DNA from: Gymnopus androsaceus JB14
Taxonomy: Eukaryota; Basidiomycota; Agaricomycetes; Agaricales; Omphalotaceae
DNA: 64,000 nucleotides
Assembly (NCBI GenBank): GCA_009733575.1
Contig: ML769390.1
Span: forward strand, 124,001 to 188,000
Reading direction: 5' to 3'
The notes beneath the pieces are model-generated. The model was not told where the DNA came from, searched no databases, and saw nothing but the letters and a program-made list of their open reading frames with translations. The translations under genes were made by a program, and so were the position numbers. Position 1 is the stretch's first letter. Each line of letters begins with the position of its first letter. Of this stretch, positions 22,611 to 36,700 are shown piece after piece.

Positions 22611-23737
22611 ATGCCACCTGTTCGAGAAACTCGCCAAACCAAAGTCAATTCAGGCTCTAAAGCAAACCAACCTCCTCCCAAGCCGATAGTCATTCATTCA
22701 GATGTTATCGAAATATCAGATTCCGAGGACGACGTACCTGCTGCTTCTCTGAAGAGGAAAAGCTCCCTTGTTCTTTCTCTTGAACGGAACGTCAAGAAGC
22801 TGAAAGAGGTGGACATTGGTCTCCTTTTGCTGCGTATGTTACTAATCCATTCATTTCCACAGGAAAATCAAATGCACAAGAATGAGGAGAAGAATTTGAA
22901 GGCAGAACTTGCACGAGTGAAGAAGAAACTCGAAAAGGCGAAACATGTATGTCCCCAATATATTCTAGACCTTTTATCTCTTTAACGTTCTTATAGGAAA
23001 CTGAAGCAATCAAGAATGACAAGCACAACTTGGCGGCACAGCTTGTGCGCTCCCAGAGTGAAGTTATCCATTTGCAGTCTCAAGTTTCTTCAAATCCCGT
23101 GCCATCGAAGACATGTTTGGTGCGTCAAGCTCTTACTTGAATCCAGAATCTAATCTGGAATAACATGTCTCTGATTAGCCAATATCCGAGATTGAAGACG
23201 ATGTAACTTGCGAGATTTGTACAATGAAGATGTGGACCCCGTACATGCACGTCAAATCCTCCGATAGTTATGCTCTTTCACTGAACCATATTATAGTCTC
23301 GAATGCGGGCACATGTATTGCCAGTGTTGTTTGCAGGTGGGTAGTGCACTTTATAATCCCGTCTGACAATAGCTGAGAAATCCGAATCTTCCTAGGATTG
23401 GTTCAGCACTACTCTTGCACAACACCTTGCAGCCCATCCAAATTACAACATCAACCAACAGCAAATGCAGATGCCTTATGGTATGGAACACTATATGCAT
23501 CTGTTTGCCAATACGATGCCTCAACCGAAATACACCTGCCCGAGTTGTCGCGAAGAACTGCGAAATCCACCTATAGAAGCTTTCAATGTAAAATCAATCG
23601 TGCGAGCAGTTGCTAGCGTTGAAGGTGAATCTAGTCCCCGAAAGGAAACAGGAAGCTCGAGTCGAAGGAAGGGGAAAGCACCGGCTGTACGAGAGGATCC
23701 ATGGAGTGGTTTCTTCCGAAAAAAGCCCAAAGCTTGA
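22611..23737 (+). CDS. RING-finger E3 ubiquitin ligase-like protein
   Basis: Starts MPPVRETRQTKVNSGSKANQ at 22611. A possible SUMO-interacting motif appears at VIEISDSEDD (about residues 30-40). A coiled coil follows (EEKNLKAELARVKKKLEKAK). The RING is split over several exons: CEICTMKMWTPY, LECGHMYCQCCLQDWF, then, after a roughly 45-residue insert, YTCPSCREELRNPP. Cys/His spacing fits C3HC4 with a long gap before the last Cys pair. The C-terminus is basic (SSRRKGKAPAVREDP). SIM plus coiled coil plus RING recalls SUMO-targeted or chromatin-linked ligases, but this is inference. Stop at 23735-23737. Confidence 0.82.
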
Positions 23738-23934
23738 ACAATTTGGTTTCTATGACACCTTACACCTTTTACTTCTCATTTGCATTATGACCACACAATG
23801 TATGATTTGCCTGCAAAGATTTAGCTTATTGTCTATTGTTTCATACACTAAATGCATCCTACTATACACTGTTCAAACTCATTAAGTACATACCGATATC
23901 GTAGAGTCTACAATTGTAACCAATGGAACAATTA

Positions 23935-26900
23935 TCACCGTCGTTTGGTCGATTTCTTCACCTGAGTCTTGGCTGTCTTGCTCTTCTTCGCTTTCGCTGC
24001 AGCGGGAATGGGACCTTCAACAAAGACAATCTCATCATCACTCTCCACAGCTGTCTTCCTCTTTCCCCGAGAAGACGATCCCCCAGTTATTGCAGGTAGG
24101 GCATCCACGTCTATGATATCGCTGATAGTAGAACTGGATAGACGATTGAAAGCAGAAAGTCCCGGACTTCGACGTCCGGAGGACCGAGAGACTGTTGAGA
24201 CCGCAGGAGAGCCTTTGGATGTACCACGTCTGTCGTTCCTGGTATGAGACGTGGCGCTCATAGGGTTATGTTCATCTGCCCGTGTCCGTGAGACATTTGT
24301 ACCCCCACCCAGTAGGTCCTCATCGCTCTGTTTCACACGCGACTCCCGCCAATCTCTCTGGAATAGGCTTTCGGATGAAAACCCATCCTCAAATGAGCGC
24401 AAGCTCTCCTGTATCCTGGCATCTTTCTGATAGGCTGCGGGTAGCGCTGCTTCGCCCGTCATTCGAGCACCAAAAGCTAACAAATTTAGCGAGCTCGAGT
24501 TTTTGACCATTTCTCTGCTTCCTTGTCCTGAATCGCCAACGAGTTCCCCGAGATTCTCTGTCCACTCCCAAGGCCGATTCAGTACGGGCGTATCGATGAC
24601 TAAATTTCCATTGGTGTCTCGATGAGCATTGCTGAGGTGATCCACAGATGCAACTCCAGGAAGTTCGGGCAGTATGGAAAGGAGTTGCTTTCGGTATTCG
24701 GGAGGAAGGTCGGAGGGCAGGGAGGATGCAGGAATGTCGGGATAGTGTTCGAAAGGGTCAAATGTACCCATCTTGGATTCAATGGGCATCTCTAAATGCA
24801 AGGCATGAGCTAGATACATGTACGTGACACTCAACACTCACCGTCACGTAGGTAGAATAGGGTATCGAGTAATAAAGGATATGCAATGAGTTCACAATTA
24901 TTCCCAGAAGCGTAAATCTAGGAAATAAGGTCAGTAATCCGAGGCTAAAGGATTCCAGGTGAGAACAACACACTTGGATAAGTGTAAATAGGTTGGAAGA
25001 TAATGTTTCGCTCGTTTTTTTCGCAGATCCCGTCCATACACCGCGGAAAGCAAGATCAAACTGCAAAAATCGCGCCAAAAGGATACAGGCATTCATGAAC
25101 GCCTGACTATTATTCGGCCGAGCGTCGGCTTTAAGCAGGTCGACAAGTGCAGCAAATTTTGCCGAAAGAGCTTCGAAAAACTCGGTTTGGACAGTGGAGT
25201 CCAACAATGGGAGTTCAGAAGGATTGTCCCTTAATGGCTCTGCAACATATGTCAATACGCGGAGAAGCTCTCCTGCTCGACCTAGACTCGAGTGCCACGA
25301 GTCCGAGGCAAAATCCATGTTATTAATGATGTCCGCGACACGTTTGAGACCGTTATTGATGAACTAGAGAGAATAAATCAGCGTATGCATATGAAAACCA
25401 TCTGTCGATATACAAACCTTGCCTGCGATTTCGCTTCCTACTCCTTTCGTCATTTGTGCAACGAAGCTGGCTTCTTCGATAGACAAGTCATGGTGAAAAA
25501 TCATGGTTGTTAGTTTGTCAAGGGCAGCAGAATCGCCAGCCCCTTTTGCTCCAGTATTTCTCCCCATCTGTCTAAGAACGAATTGGAGTTGAATCGCAGT
25601 AGCTGAAATCTTCCAGGGACTAAGTAGAGACGCTGAATCAGGCCAATGGGACACCTCGATGTCTATGATAGAATTAGAACAACGGAGAGCTCCTCGATAA
25701 AAAGAACATGCCTTTCGTCGATTCCCCAAGAATGATGCTCAACGCAGCTATAGTAGGCTTGAAGATATTATCACCGTTTCTTTCAGCGATTTGCATAGAC
25801 TGCTCGAATGCCACCCTGACTACATCAAGGTTGCGGAACACGCCTTGACGAAACAGTTTGTCCTCGCACAATGATTGTCGAATATCCTGAGCGTCTCGGC
25901 GTAGTTGTTCGGAAACATGAGCATTGTTCTCGAGAGCCACCAGAATAGGGATGTTGCCTATCATCGAGGGAAAGTAAGGCTCGCGATAGACATCCTGGCG
26001 TCTAGTTCGGATTCCATGAACTTCGAGAAGATTTTTCGGGGGCAACATATCTGAACCACAGTCTTCCGTCAACAGCAGCCTTCGACAAAGATCATTAGCA
26101 GCACCAAGATGAACCTCTGAAGCTGAACTCTGTTCATCCGAGAGAGACGAGGCTAATAACCATGCGGGCCAGACCAGACCTTCCAGGATTGTGGTGGTTC
26201 TTAGCGCCCCTTGAACGACAAGGTGCAATAGAACGGCTTTCACAATATCCCAGACGTCCTGGTTTAGAACAGCAACCTCATCCTTTCCTCGTCCCAGAAA
26301 CCACCCAAGGACTTGGTCGTCGAGACCACGAGCGAGATGCCTGTTGACATGACATAGGAAGACACCGTACCGTAGTGCGCACGCTCGACGATCTTTTGCA
26401 TCCAAAGTCATGGTGGGGATCTGACGCAAGCTCGCAATTGTGTTGTCCCAGACTTTCCATGCCCAGTCCAAAGTCATTCGATATTTGATCCACAGGCCAT
26501 TGGCGAGAATCGACGGAGCTTCTGGTGCGGGATCACCGACTAGCAAAAGGATTTCGGGAAGAACATCGGGGACAGAATCCGGATGATAGGCTACTACCGG
26601 TTGGAGATCCTAGCTCAATGTCAATATGCACAACACCAAAGAAAGAAAAAGACCACTTACACGACTAAACTTGGTCGAGTCAGTCCTAACTTCCTCCCTG
26701 GAGAGATCACTGAGATATCGTCCACCATCGAATTCAATCAAAAGAGCCAAAAGAGACATTGACGTGATTTTTCGCGATTTCCAAGAATGATACACGGTGT
26801 CCAGTGCGGCAATGATAAGTCCTTTCACGTCCATGGATGCCCAAATAACTGCATGGCGGCGAAAAGTGTCAATGAGGGCAAGCAAAAGCTCCTCGGTCGA

Positions 26901-29491
26901 ACAGCGCTCCAGCATGTATATCGTCAGCTAAAAAGATAGATTAAAGCAAGTAAAAGGATTGCTGCATGGTCACGTACATCGAGCATTGCATCAAAGCAGT
27001 CTGTCTGTGTCATGAGCTCGACTGCAACACCATAGGACTTTAGAATGCTCGAGTGCGAAACATCAAATTCTTGCCTGTAATATACCGATAAGACTTTTGA
27101 TCTGAAAAGCTTCTTCAGGTTGCTCACCGAACAATAGCTTTTTGCAGGACAGGCATTAGCCATGTTCCAAACGTTCGAACTTGCTCATACCGGGGACTGC
27201 TGAGCAAAAGTCGACAACTGGTGAGCAGTGATTCTGGGGAAGGTAGCGCAAGCTCAGTAGTACCTGGAACCAGAGATCAGAGAGAGGCAGAAGAAACGAA
27301 AACAACGAACACACCTCCAAAAAGCTCGGGAAGCACAGCTCTGATTTCCTTTCGTATTTCTCGCTCGTTGATATCCTCGGGAGTTTCTCGTGCACGAACA
27401 CCATAAAGCACAACTTTACGTTGACTGGTTAAGGACGGAGTGGTATTATATAGAGGTATCCATCGAAGGTAGTTTCTATGTCTGGAACCGGTGTCCTGTT
27501 TAAATTCATTGAGAATAGAAACAGAGCAATCGAATGTCCGTCCTTACCTCGGTGAAAGATAATCCAGGTTCTCCTCTGGCGATCAGTCGCTGTATGTAGC
27601 TTGCATATGAGAAAAGCTCGTGCTTGACAAGTTTCCCATACAACAATGCCACTGCAGCAATGTTGCCAGCTTCTCCCGCGACATCAGAAGAATCGAGCCA
27701 TTCAAAAAGTTGGTCTTGAAGAAATTCGTCGGGCGGAGAAACATCTCTGCGATTGGCACGGTCACCGGCTCTTGTTCGCCATTGCTGGATAAGTGTTACT
27801 GCAGCAAAAGCCCTGTGATCACCGTACTGAAGCGGAGTGACGCTCCATGTAAGTAGTGCGTCAAGCTTCTCAGAGATGCCGGTCAAATTATCAAACGACA
27901 TCGGGAAGAAGGGCAGATTAACAACGTCAGTGTCGGCAGATATGGAATTTAAAAGTTCAACGTCGTGCACTGCAGAGCCAAGATGAGGGGAGGCGGTGAG
28001 AGAGGGGAGGTTTCGAAATAACATGGCCTCAATTCTTCGCTTGATATCCAAAAAGTTCCGATAGATGATGTTGAAGATACTAGCACCTGCCATTTGCTCT
28101 ACGGACCCATTCGGATGGTTGGTATTGGGATTACGCGTCAAAACATCGCAAAGGATATCAAAATGAGTGATCCACATCCTTGGACTGACAAAGGCGTCAG
28201 GAAGAACTAAGCATACTCGCTGCAAGGTATCCCGAGTGAAAATAGGTATTAACAAGAAAATCATCTAACTTACCTGTAACAAGAATTTTATCAAGTATTC
28301 TGTATCAGCCAACCAGTTCTTGGCGGGGCTCGTGATTATTTCCGACAGCTTGCATAGAGAGGCTTCGACAAAAGGTCGAATTAGAGGCCGACACTCTATC
28401 ATCCCATCAAAGTACTCGTCAGCTAATCTGGAGACAAATCCCGCTTGGGCCAAATTGCAGCTGGACATCTGGTTGACAAGCCACGAGAAAAAAGTTCTTT
28501 TGTCAACCAGCCCTTCCACGTAGAATAGACGTAGTAGTTCTAGACTGGAACAGAATGAGAGGTTGACACTTGAAGTTTTGCCACCCAACTTACCAGTACG
28601 AAAACAGCGAAATCCATTTCGAACGCGTATCTGGATCGGCTAGAACTCCTTTGAAAGTCTGCTTGATATTAACGCCAGCACGGGGAGCACTAGGAAGGGC
28701 TATCTCCAAGAGCTGTTTTCGAAGGTAAGCAGTCACAACATTGGTCCATTCTGCGCTATACTGTGTCGGGTTATATAAAGGTTTATTACGAAGGCCTGCG
28801 GTTTCATTTGCGCCGAAAACGCGTAGAAGCCATACCGCACGATGAATAGCCACGTTCTTGGAATGCAACAAGTGAATGAGATCTGCTCCTTTGGCGCCAT
28901 GCGGGACATTTCTGCCCAGTTTGGCGAGAGGAACGTCTGGGTTTGCTAAATCATCGAACCATGCTTGTCGTTTGGCATCGTTGAGTGTAACCCGAGATGG
29001 CATACGGAAAGTCGAGGGACTAGCACGATGATGAGTACAGATACAAGTAGGTAGATGTAACCATGAACATACGGGACGGATGGGATTTGCTTTGCGCGTC
29101 TTGCAAAAACTTGGTTCATCAGATCTTCCAATTTGTTAATGGTGTCTACCGAGTGAAGGTTTTCGGTAATAGGTCCCTGAGCACTGTGGGTCTCGGCCTG
29201 CAAAAGGATTGGTACAATTTCGCTTTCCAAAGTAAAATTATAGACGCACCGAGACAGATTGTGGCAAAATGAAGCCATTTTTCACGTTGGACTCTGAAAG
29301 GATATCTTCTTCCTGTCCAGGACGCGGAGGGTGAAAGTTATGATAGCCTAGGAGCAAGTGAGCGGAAGTATTTTTGGGAAGGGAAATAAACACTTGCCAA
29401 GGTCGGCAGAATTGTGAGCTTTCGGAAGCCATTCTGGAGGATGAAGCTGGTACACAGGGAGCGAAGCACTGTCTTTGGATGGTTCAGGCAT
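23935..29491 (-). CDS. MED12: Mediator subunit MED12 (Srb8), CDK8 kinase module
   Basis: A large gene with many exons, from ATG 29491 (MPEPSKDSASLPVYQLHPPE) to TGA 23935. The N-terminal block GYHNFHPPRPGQEEDILSES and the Med12 domain (RVTLNDAKRQAWFDDLANPD, VPHGAKGADLIHLLHSKNVA, AVWLLRVFGANETAGLRNKP, AGVNIKQTFKGVLADPD) are diagnostic. The middle is a long helical region. The C-terminal exon (24837-23935) is Ser/Lys-rich with a basic tail (KSKTAKTQVKKSTKRR). MED12 activates Cdk8-cyclin C and links the kinase module to core Mediator. Intron 1 (29348-29397) uses a GC donor (GCAAGT). It is head-to-head with DAD2 across 222 bp. Confidence 0.92.
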
Positions 29492-29713
29492 GGCCACCTT
29501 CGCTTTCCCGTAATAGACTTTTCTCAATGTCCAAGTTGAAAAGTGTCAGCAGATTAAAGGCGGATTTCATTGAGATTTCGGCCACCGATGTGGCCGTACG
29601 AGATGAAGTAGCTTTCAAAGCTCAAAGATGAAAGTAAGGTCCTACTCGCTCCCTCCGAGGGACGGTCCGACCAAACAGGTGACGTCTGACTCACCCTCAC
29701 CTTTCTTTCCATT
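29492..29713. promoter_or_regulatory. Divergent promoter region between MED12 and DAD2
   Basis: 222 bp separates ATG 29491 (minus) and ATG 29714 (plus). I see no TATA box. Overlapping control of the two genes is plausible from distance alone. Confidence 0.5.
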
Positions 29714-30172
29714 ATGAGGCCATCATCCATTGCCAATCGATCTTCATATGCGCCCGGTGTAACCTCCCAAGCAAATGCTCAAGCTCTTCTTCTCAAACTT
29801 GCCGAAAAGAGGAAAGAGTACGAAGCTGTAGCAGTTCTGGATAAAACGTGCAGCTCATATGTTGAACGCATCGCTGAGCTGGGTAAGGATTGCAATATAA
29901 TGGCTTTGGCAGGAGAAGGTACGCTCTCGACGCGTCTTTTTGTAGTCAGATTCTAATAATTATACAGTCCATGGCCAAGTTTCAGACCAATGGCCCAGGA
30001 TGTTCCATATTCTCAACTTGTTTCGTACGCAATATGCAATTCTCTTTCTGGATCATGCTAACACTCAGTTTACACAGTTGCGGATAAACAAAATGACCTT
30101 TCGAAAGAAGGAGAGATGCTAGTCCGCATACCCGTTGAAGATGTACATTCAGATAACACTGCTACTGAATGA
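29714..30172 (+). CDS. DAD2: DASH complex subunit DAD2
   Basis: A short gene: MRPSSIANRSSYAPGVTSQA at 29714, the helical core NAQALLLKLAEKRKEYEAVA, then DCNIMALAGE-VHGQVSDQWPRMFHILNLF. After a second intron the tail reads MLVRIPVEDVHSDNTATE and ends at TGA 30170-30172. This matches DAD2, a small coiled-coil subunit of the fungal DASH/Dam1 ring that couples kinetochores to microtubule plus ends. Length (about 125 residues) fits. The stop lies only 46 bp from the SCY1 stop (30219), so the two genes are convergent and their 3' UTRs probably overlap. Confidence 0.9.
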
Positions 30173-30218
30173 TTTATTACAAGCTTATATCGATAGATAA
30201 ATATAATGATATCCCTCA

Positions 30219-33200
30219 TCATTTCCCCGCATTCTTCTTTTGCTCCTTCAAGAGTGCAATACGCTTATACAATGCATTATCAGCAACGAAATCCATCAAA
30301 GGCAAAAACGAGTTCCTACCTGCTTCCTCTCCTCTTTCCGTCTTGCCATCTCCGCCGCTTTCTCCTCCTTGGTCATGTTCGCAGTCGAAGCAAGAGCCAC
30401 AGGGGGACTCGAGGATTTATTCGGTGCATCCCAACCGTCATCCGGTGTATCCCAGTCGTTCGTTGAAGGAGGAGGTGAAAATGTTGATGAGGCCTTGCTG
30501 GGTGTACGAGAAGCGGCTATTGCGTTACCATTGAAACCGGGACGCGTTGAGGCTGGGACAGGTTTGGGTGCCAGAACAGCCAGTGTTGGTACTTCAAGTG
30601 AGGGTGGGGGTGCCGTCTCAAAGGCACCTATGCTTAAATCAGTACGATCGCATAAAATTGCCCGTCAATACGCACTCCAGTCCCCTTCATCGGCATTCAC
30701 ATCCATCAAATCGTCATCACCCCATGGATTCGACTCTTCTTCAACAGCAGCTTCTTCCGCCAGCCTTTCCGCAAGAGCAGCAGCAGCAACGCTTGGAGGA
30801 ACCTTGTTTGCACCCAACTGCATTCCTTTTGATCTAGAGCTCGACTGGAGAGTGGAGCGCGTTGGGAATGCTGGCGAAGATACGGTGGAATTGGCTGCCG
30901 AGACAGAGGTCAGCTAGCGGGCTTGGTCTGAGGTTGCCAATACGAGTATCTTCTATAGGTCGGTGGAGCAGAGGTTGGTCGATCAATGCCAGTCCCGGAA
31001 GAGGACGCCATGGTAGTTTGCATATCTGAAGCAGCGAGCTGAATGCGATTAGTTTATTTCTTTGTACCTTGAACGTTTAAACACTTACTCGTTTTCCAAT
31101 GGATGTGAATGCCCAACCTGCCAGCCCAGCTGCTGCACCAGCAGCCGACGTAACTAGTGTACCCTGAGAAGCCGCTGCGATGGGATCTGAAAACTGTTCC
31201 ATCGGATTGGGAGCAGCAGTCTCAGGCTATAACAAACGGCTAAATATTTCTTCAGTCGAGCTCAATGAAAAGTCTTACCATAGTAGCAACATGGCTTTCC
31301 AGCTTGCTGACCAGCAGTTCCATAGTCTTGAATGCTTGATCTCTAACGAAGCCTGTATACCAGTCAAGTCAGAAACTGTGGCAACGGCATGAACGAGAAA
31401 TACGTACTTTTCCTTGTCTACCAAAGCAAACGACATATTTGGTATGACCTTTGTCGCAAGGTCTTCCACATCAAAGCAATCAATGGTGGCCATGAACGAC
31501 ATCAGGCCAGCCACACGCGCATGCACAAAAGTATCCTTCAACGCTCGTAGGAAAGCCGGAACCAAGATTTTTTTCTTCGTGTTGTATCCAAGTGTAGGAC
31601 CCAGACGACCAATCAATATGCAAGTGTTGGTTCTTATAGAGGCTTCTGGGTCGGTTTGCATTTTGGCAAGGAATCGTAGTAGATCGTTGTTCAGATTTCG
31701 GTCACTGAGCTAAAATCAAAAAAAAGTCGGTGAATGATAAAACCAAGATCAAATCGAAACTTACCTTTGGAGCCAACAGACTGATCGACTTGACTGTGGC
31801 TTCACGTATGACAGCCACAGTATCAGAGAAACCAGTTTGCTAAACATCGAATAAGATATAGGCAGGTTGAACAAAAGGATGTATGTACAGACCAGATGAG
31901 GAAATATCTTGCTATCAACAGTTTTCTTATCCAATTTATCAGCGTACTCGGGTAGGTGGTCTAGTAGTGCCATCCGTATACCGCGATCAGGGCTAGCAAA
32001 AAGCTTGACTAAAGGCGTAATGATAGCGTCTCCGTACTTGTCGTCTGGGACGTTTTTTCCTAGACGGAGAACTAGAGGTACAATTGTGGCAGCTGAAGCG
32101 CCGCCATACTCGAGCGCAGAGACTAGTGATGGTAGGACACGGTCTGTCGCAAATTCGGAGGGGAATGAATCCACAGATTCATGAAGGGTACTAGATCACT
32201 TGTGAAGCGACAAAGATAAGCATAGGAAAGATCGGGGACATACCGAAGTAGAGTCATCTTTTCCGACTCGCTGGCGAGAGCAAAATTATCTAGCCCGGAG
32301 CACACCTTGACCAGCCGATTTCCGGCAAAGAAGCCAGAGTCGGACATTCCTATTTCGAGGAAGCTCTTTGGCGTTAACCGCCCTTTGGGATTAGGATTCA
32401 CAAGTTTCTTGTATAAAGGGAATATGGCATTTGGGATGTTTCCTCTAGCGGCAGCAGTTGGAGGAGGATGCGGGGGAGAGGCTGTTGGCGGCGGATGGTT
32501 ATCGGGATTAAAAGTAGCATTGAGCAATAGGCCCAATGCATATGCGTCTGCTTCAGGTGGTTCTCCTCTGTCGTACATATCGTTATTTCTTTGCTAGACA
32601 TATATAGCCAATGTACTTACTGCTTTAACGAGGACCATCCTTCCTTCTTGACTTCTGGCGGTGCCCAGCTCATGTTATCGGGTAAGAGACTTCCCATATA
32701 CTGTCATTAAAGATAGATTAGGTACAGTGCTTCCAAAGCTCTGATTATCGCGTACATAGAGAACAGCAGCATCGTCCTTTGGATTACTGAGCACTTCGAA
32801 GCCACCCAACTTCCACTCTCCCGAACGCGATAGAAAGATAGCCTTTGTTCTAATAGCACCGTGCGTTGACGCGCAGGAATCATTGATAAATGCGAGGGCA
32901 ACCTTGAGGAAACGTATGTAAGTTTCGATAAGATGCACGACTGCTGGAGACGAACAGATATTCTATGCAAGCCCCAAAGGATCCAATCTTCCTTTTCTTG
33001 GACACCTTTTGAAGTCCAAGCTTGAAGAGCCGCATCTAAAGGGCGAACGCGCTCTGTCATGATCAAGATAGTCGTGTCTGATTCCACCACGTCCATAAAT
33101 TTGAGGACATCGGGGTGGCGGATGGTTCGGAGCTTTCTCAGTGAATTTTTTGCCAAAGGAGCAAGATCTTTGCGTTGACTAAAGTCGTATTCAAACACAG

Positions 33201-33407
33201 AAACTGGGCTGGAATCATCCTAAAATTTGTTGGATTATTTTATGCAGATATATGAGAGAGGCAACACACTTTCTTGGTACCCTCATAAAGACTACATATT
33301 CCATCCAATGAAGCAACTTTGGGGCCCAGAGAGAACGGTAAATTGAGGCCAGATTTCTGTACTAAGCTCGATACTGCTGCTGAGCCAAGGGTCCGTAGAT
33401 AGTCCAT
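30219..33407 (-). CDS. SCY1: SCY1-family pseudokinase (SCYL1-like), COPI/tRNA trafficking
   Basis: Starts MDYLRTLGSAAVSSLVQKSG at 33407. The kinase-like domain shows FEYDFSQRKDLAPLAKNSLR, IRHPDVLKFMDVVESDTTIL, EWKLGGFEVLSNPKDDAAVL (the degenerate DFG site reads LGGF) and MSWAPPEVKKEGW, so it is probably inactive. HEAT repeats follow (DRGIRMALLDHLPEYADKLD, TKVIPNMSFALVDKEK). The C-terminal part is Ala/Ser-rich with SNPWGDDDLMDVNADEGDW and a basic coiled-coil end, VADNALYKRIALLKEQKKNA. SCY1 proteins act at the Golgi in COPI traffic and in tRNA export. It has more than ten exons and is head-to-head with MED14 across 351 bp. Confidence 0.92.
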
Positions 33408-33758
33408 GAATAGGGCGTTTGTGGCTGTGTGACTGTCGCCAAAATTCGTCACGTCCTCAGGTCACGTCGGCGTGTAAGTATATGGCTTTACTACTTACTT
33501 ATATACTGTATCGGAATGCTTTCTTCGTAGGATACTGCTTACTGCGAGTGCTTTGGCCATTTCTCTCGTAGGCTACTGCGTACTTCTGAAGGTTCAATAG
33601 GTGTGACGACGTGACACTGATTGATTTTTGACGCTCAGGTACGCCACATGATTCTTTTTCTTTCTCTTATACCTTGATGTTGTTGCCAATCCTCAGATGA
33701 ACTGACCGACAATTTACACCTTTTGTCAGTCAAAACTGAAGAAATACGCAGTCGTTCA
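33408..33758. promoter_or_regulatory. Divergent promoter region between SCY1 and MED14
   Basis: 351 bp between start codons. It carries a loose direct repeat around TATATACTG...CTTTCTTCGTAGG...CTACTG (33480-33570) and the motif TCACGTC/GTGACGTGA near 33450 and 33607, which are bZIP/bHLH-like ACGT cores. Confidence 0.35.
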
Positions 33759-36700
33759 ATGGATCCGGAGCCCTCGACGAGCAATGGCATATTGGTCGAC
33801 GCCCCAACAATCAATGGTGTTAACGGAAATGTCGAACCTAGTATCGATCTTCTCGCAGAACTTCCCCTAGTTTTTGACGGTCAAATTCCTTTGGGAGATC
33901 TATTGTCGCGTGTTATGCAGGCTATCTACACAGAGTTGACCGAAATGAGCGAAACGTGAGTTGCTTTTTACTTTGAAATCTTCTCCAATTAACCTCAATC
34001 AGTCTTCCAAACATGTCAGATGCTGCACGGAAACGTACACTGGCCGACTGGGTAGTCAAAACCAAAAAGCAAGTGGTCAAGCTGTACGCCGTTGTGAAAT
34101 GGTCTCGCGACGCGGAAACTGTGCAGAAATGCATGGTAAATCTTTTCCATCGTTTTTGTATCAAACTCTGCTCTAATTTTGTATCAGAATATCACTGCAT
34201 TTCTTATGGATCAAAATCGTCAGTTTGAGGATGCGATACACGGGTTAACTTACGCCAAAGAGTCTCTGGATCCTGCACGGTGTGTAGAATGATAAGATTG
34301 GCGGCTCCCGTCTCAAGCTTCATCACAGACTGCGAAACCATGATCTCCTCACATCTCTAGATGTTTTGACATCCGGTTCATACAAACGACTTCCTACAAG
34401 GATCAAGGTTGTTTGCCACACCCATATTAGCCAACATGTATCACTCACACACCTTTTAAGAAATCCATAATACCCCCCACACCATTGACTGACGCTGAAG
34501 TGATCAAAACACTAACAGGCGTTCAGGATGCGATTCAGTTCCGACTTCGTTTAAACGAGATTATACCTGTGGAAATGTCGTGTCATCGCATCGGTAAGAA
34601 GAAGATTCTTCGCTTCTCCACATTGCAACAATCAATTATCTTGTCAGCCAACGGCCGAGTGTACTTTGCGATTCCAAAACTGTTCGAATGCTCGTTGACT
34701 CTTAAAGGCGCCCATCCGAAGGACTCTTGGTCGTTTCTGCATGTTGAGTTTCTCATAAACATTGGAGGCGATGGCAATGGCACACAAGGTAATCCATCTG
34801 CGCTGACTCTCTCTGGCGTGACACTAAATCATCTCAGACTTCCCTCGGCGTCCTACCGGTATAATGCACGGCTTCATCAAAGAGGAGATCGACCGACAAT
34901 TAGAGTTGCACATTCCAAAACCTCCTCCAGAATTCCTTCCGCCCGGGGTTGAGCCACCACCACCAGTCCCAGAGCTACCCGAAGACGTTGTAGATACCCC
35001 GTTGATTCGCTATGTACAACTTTTCTACGTATGTCTCTGCTATCTCTACACCCTCCCCTTCTGAATCCCACTCTGCAGAAATGATGTCCATGTCCTATCA
35101 GCTTGAAGCACTTTGGTTCCAGGTGATATCATTGCAATTTGGATTATTTCTTAACTTACGTTGTCTTCTAGGCTACTAGGATGCGTTCTTTGGGCTGGGC
35201 TGAATATCTGAACGTTTCAATCACCCCAAACCGAAAGGTCCTCACAGTTTCGTATTGGATGTAGGTTTCCCTGATATGTGACTCTGATACCACGCTGACG
35301 CGCATGTTTCCAGCCGGAAACCTCCCAATGCCCGTCAGGTGCCAAAATTAGGAGGGCTTCCTCCGATGCCTTTGCAAGGAGGAACAGTAACAATTTCAAT
35401 GACAGAAGGGTCACCAGTTACCGGCACCCGCTCCTCAAAGGCAAAAGTGCTGACTGAGCTGCAGTATGCTTCCAAGCTCGGTTCCAAGGCAGCCTCCGAC
35501 AAGGTCGAAAGTCTCAAGTTCGAGGTTCGGTGGGAACCGACACCAAACGCTGTAGGCATCCCCATAGCAGCCGAAGAGTTTGTGCTACCCGACGGCGTGC
35601 TAGTCGTGGTATAGTGTTTCATTTACTTTTTTCTATCAAGCATTGACGATGTCGACTAGGACGCTGATGATTTGGATTTTGAAGCCATGTTGCGCAAGAT
35701 CATCCACAAACATGTCAACCTGATATTATCACGAATTCAATATCAGCTTCAGCACGGTGGGCGTTCAGTGTTTGCAGCGCCAGGCGTCTTGACGTTAATC
35801 GAAAATGGTAAGACCTCCACTTTCCTCTCTTCGACGAACTTCTAACCCCACTCTACGAAAAGGCGAATTCCAGGCCTTGAAAGTTTTGCTTTGCGCCGAC
35901 AAGTACCTCTTGGTCTCTTTGGACCCTCGTACTGGTCGTTTCACCCTGCGTGACGTGGGCGATCTTGCGGCTACACACGGTAAACGCCTCCTCAGTTTCG
36001 CGGACAGCATCAATGATAATCGGGCTCACATCTTCAACGCCTTGCTCATCATTCGACTTGGTGTAGGTCCAATTCCCTTGAAGATCACTTTGCAATGTTT
36101 AACTCACTAATACTGGTAGACAATCATCGACCTCATTGAACAGAAAGCTCAGTATCTAGGCTTACGGTGCTTCCGCTCCCGAAACTTCCCGCCAACAGGT
36201 ATAATCAATAATTCCTTATGCTGATTACCTCTTACTAAAATGCGTGGAAATCAGAACTCCGTAAGCTGGGACCTCATAACCCAATGTTCTACGTCCAGCT
36301 GGAAAGCCATCCAACTCATTATCTCGTCATCATCATCACCGACGAAGAGTTCAGATATGCATTGATTGACACAACAGTCATGCCAGATACTCTTACCAAT
36401 AGCATGGTCATGGGTGACATTGCATGGTTGGATTTTTCGCGGATAAAAAGCGATGATATAACAATCACCGTACGTACGGATCGAGTTGATCCTCGCGTTG
36501 GCATGAAGAGTAGGCGTTCGGAAGAGAAGGTGTCTACAGTTGAAAAACCCTCCGCCGGGTGAGCGTTCTCTAGATTATCTACTCTCGAAAATTGCTCAAT
36601 TTGAACGATGAATAGATTTCATCTCGAAACTCAGGTATTACGCGAGCTATACAGCTACTGCTGGTATGTAACCTCTCATTTCTAGCGCTTTCCGTTCGGC

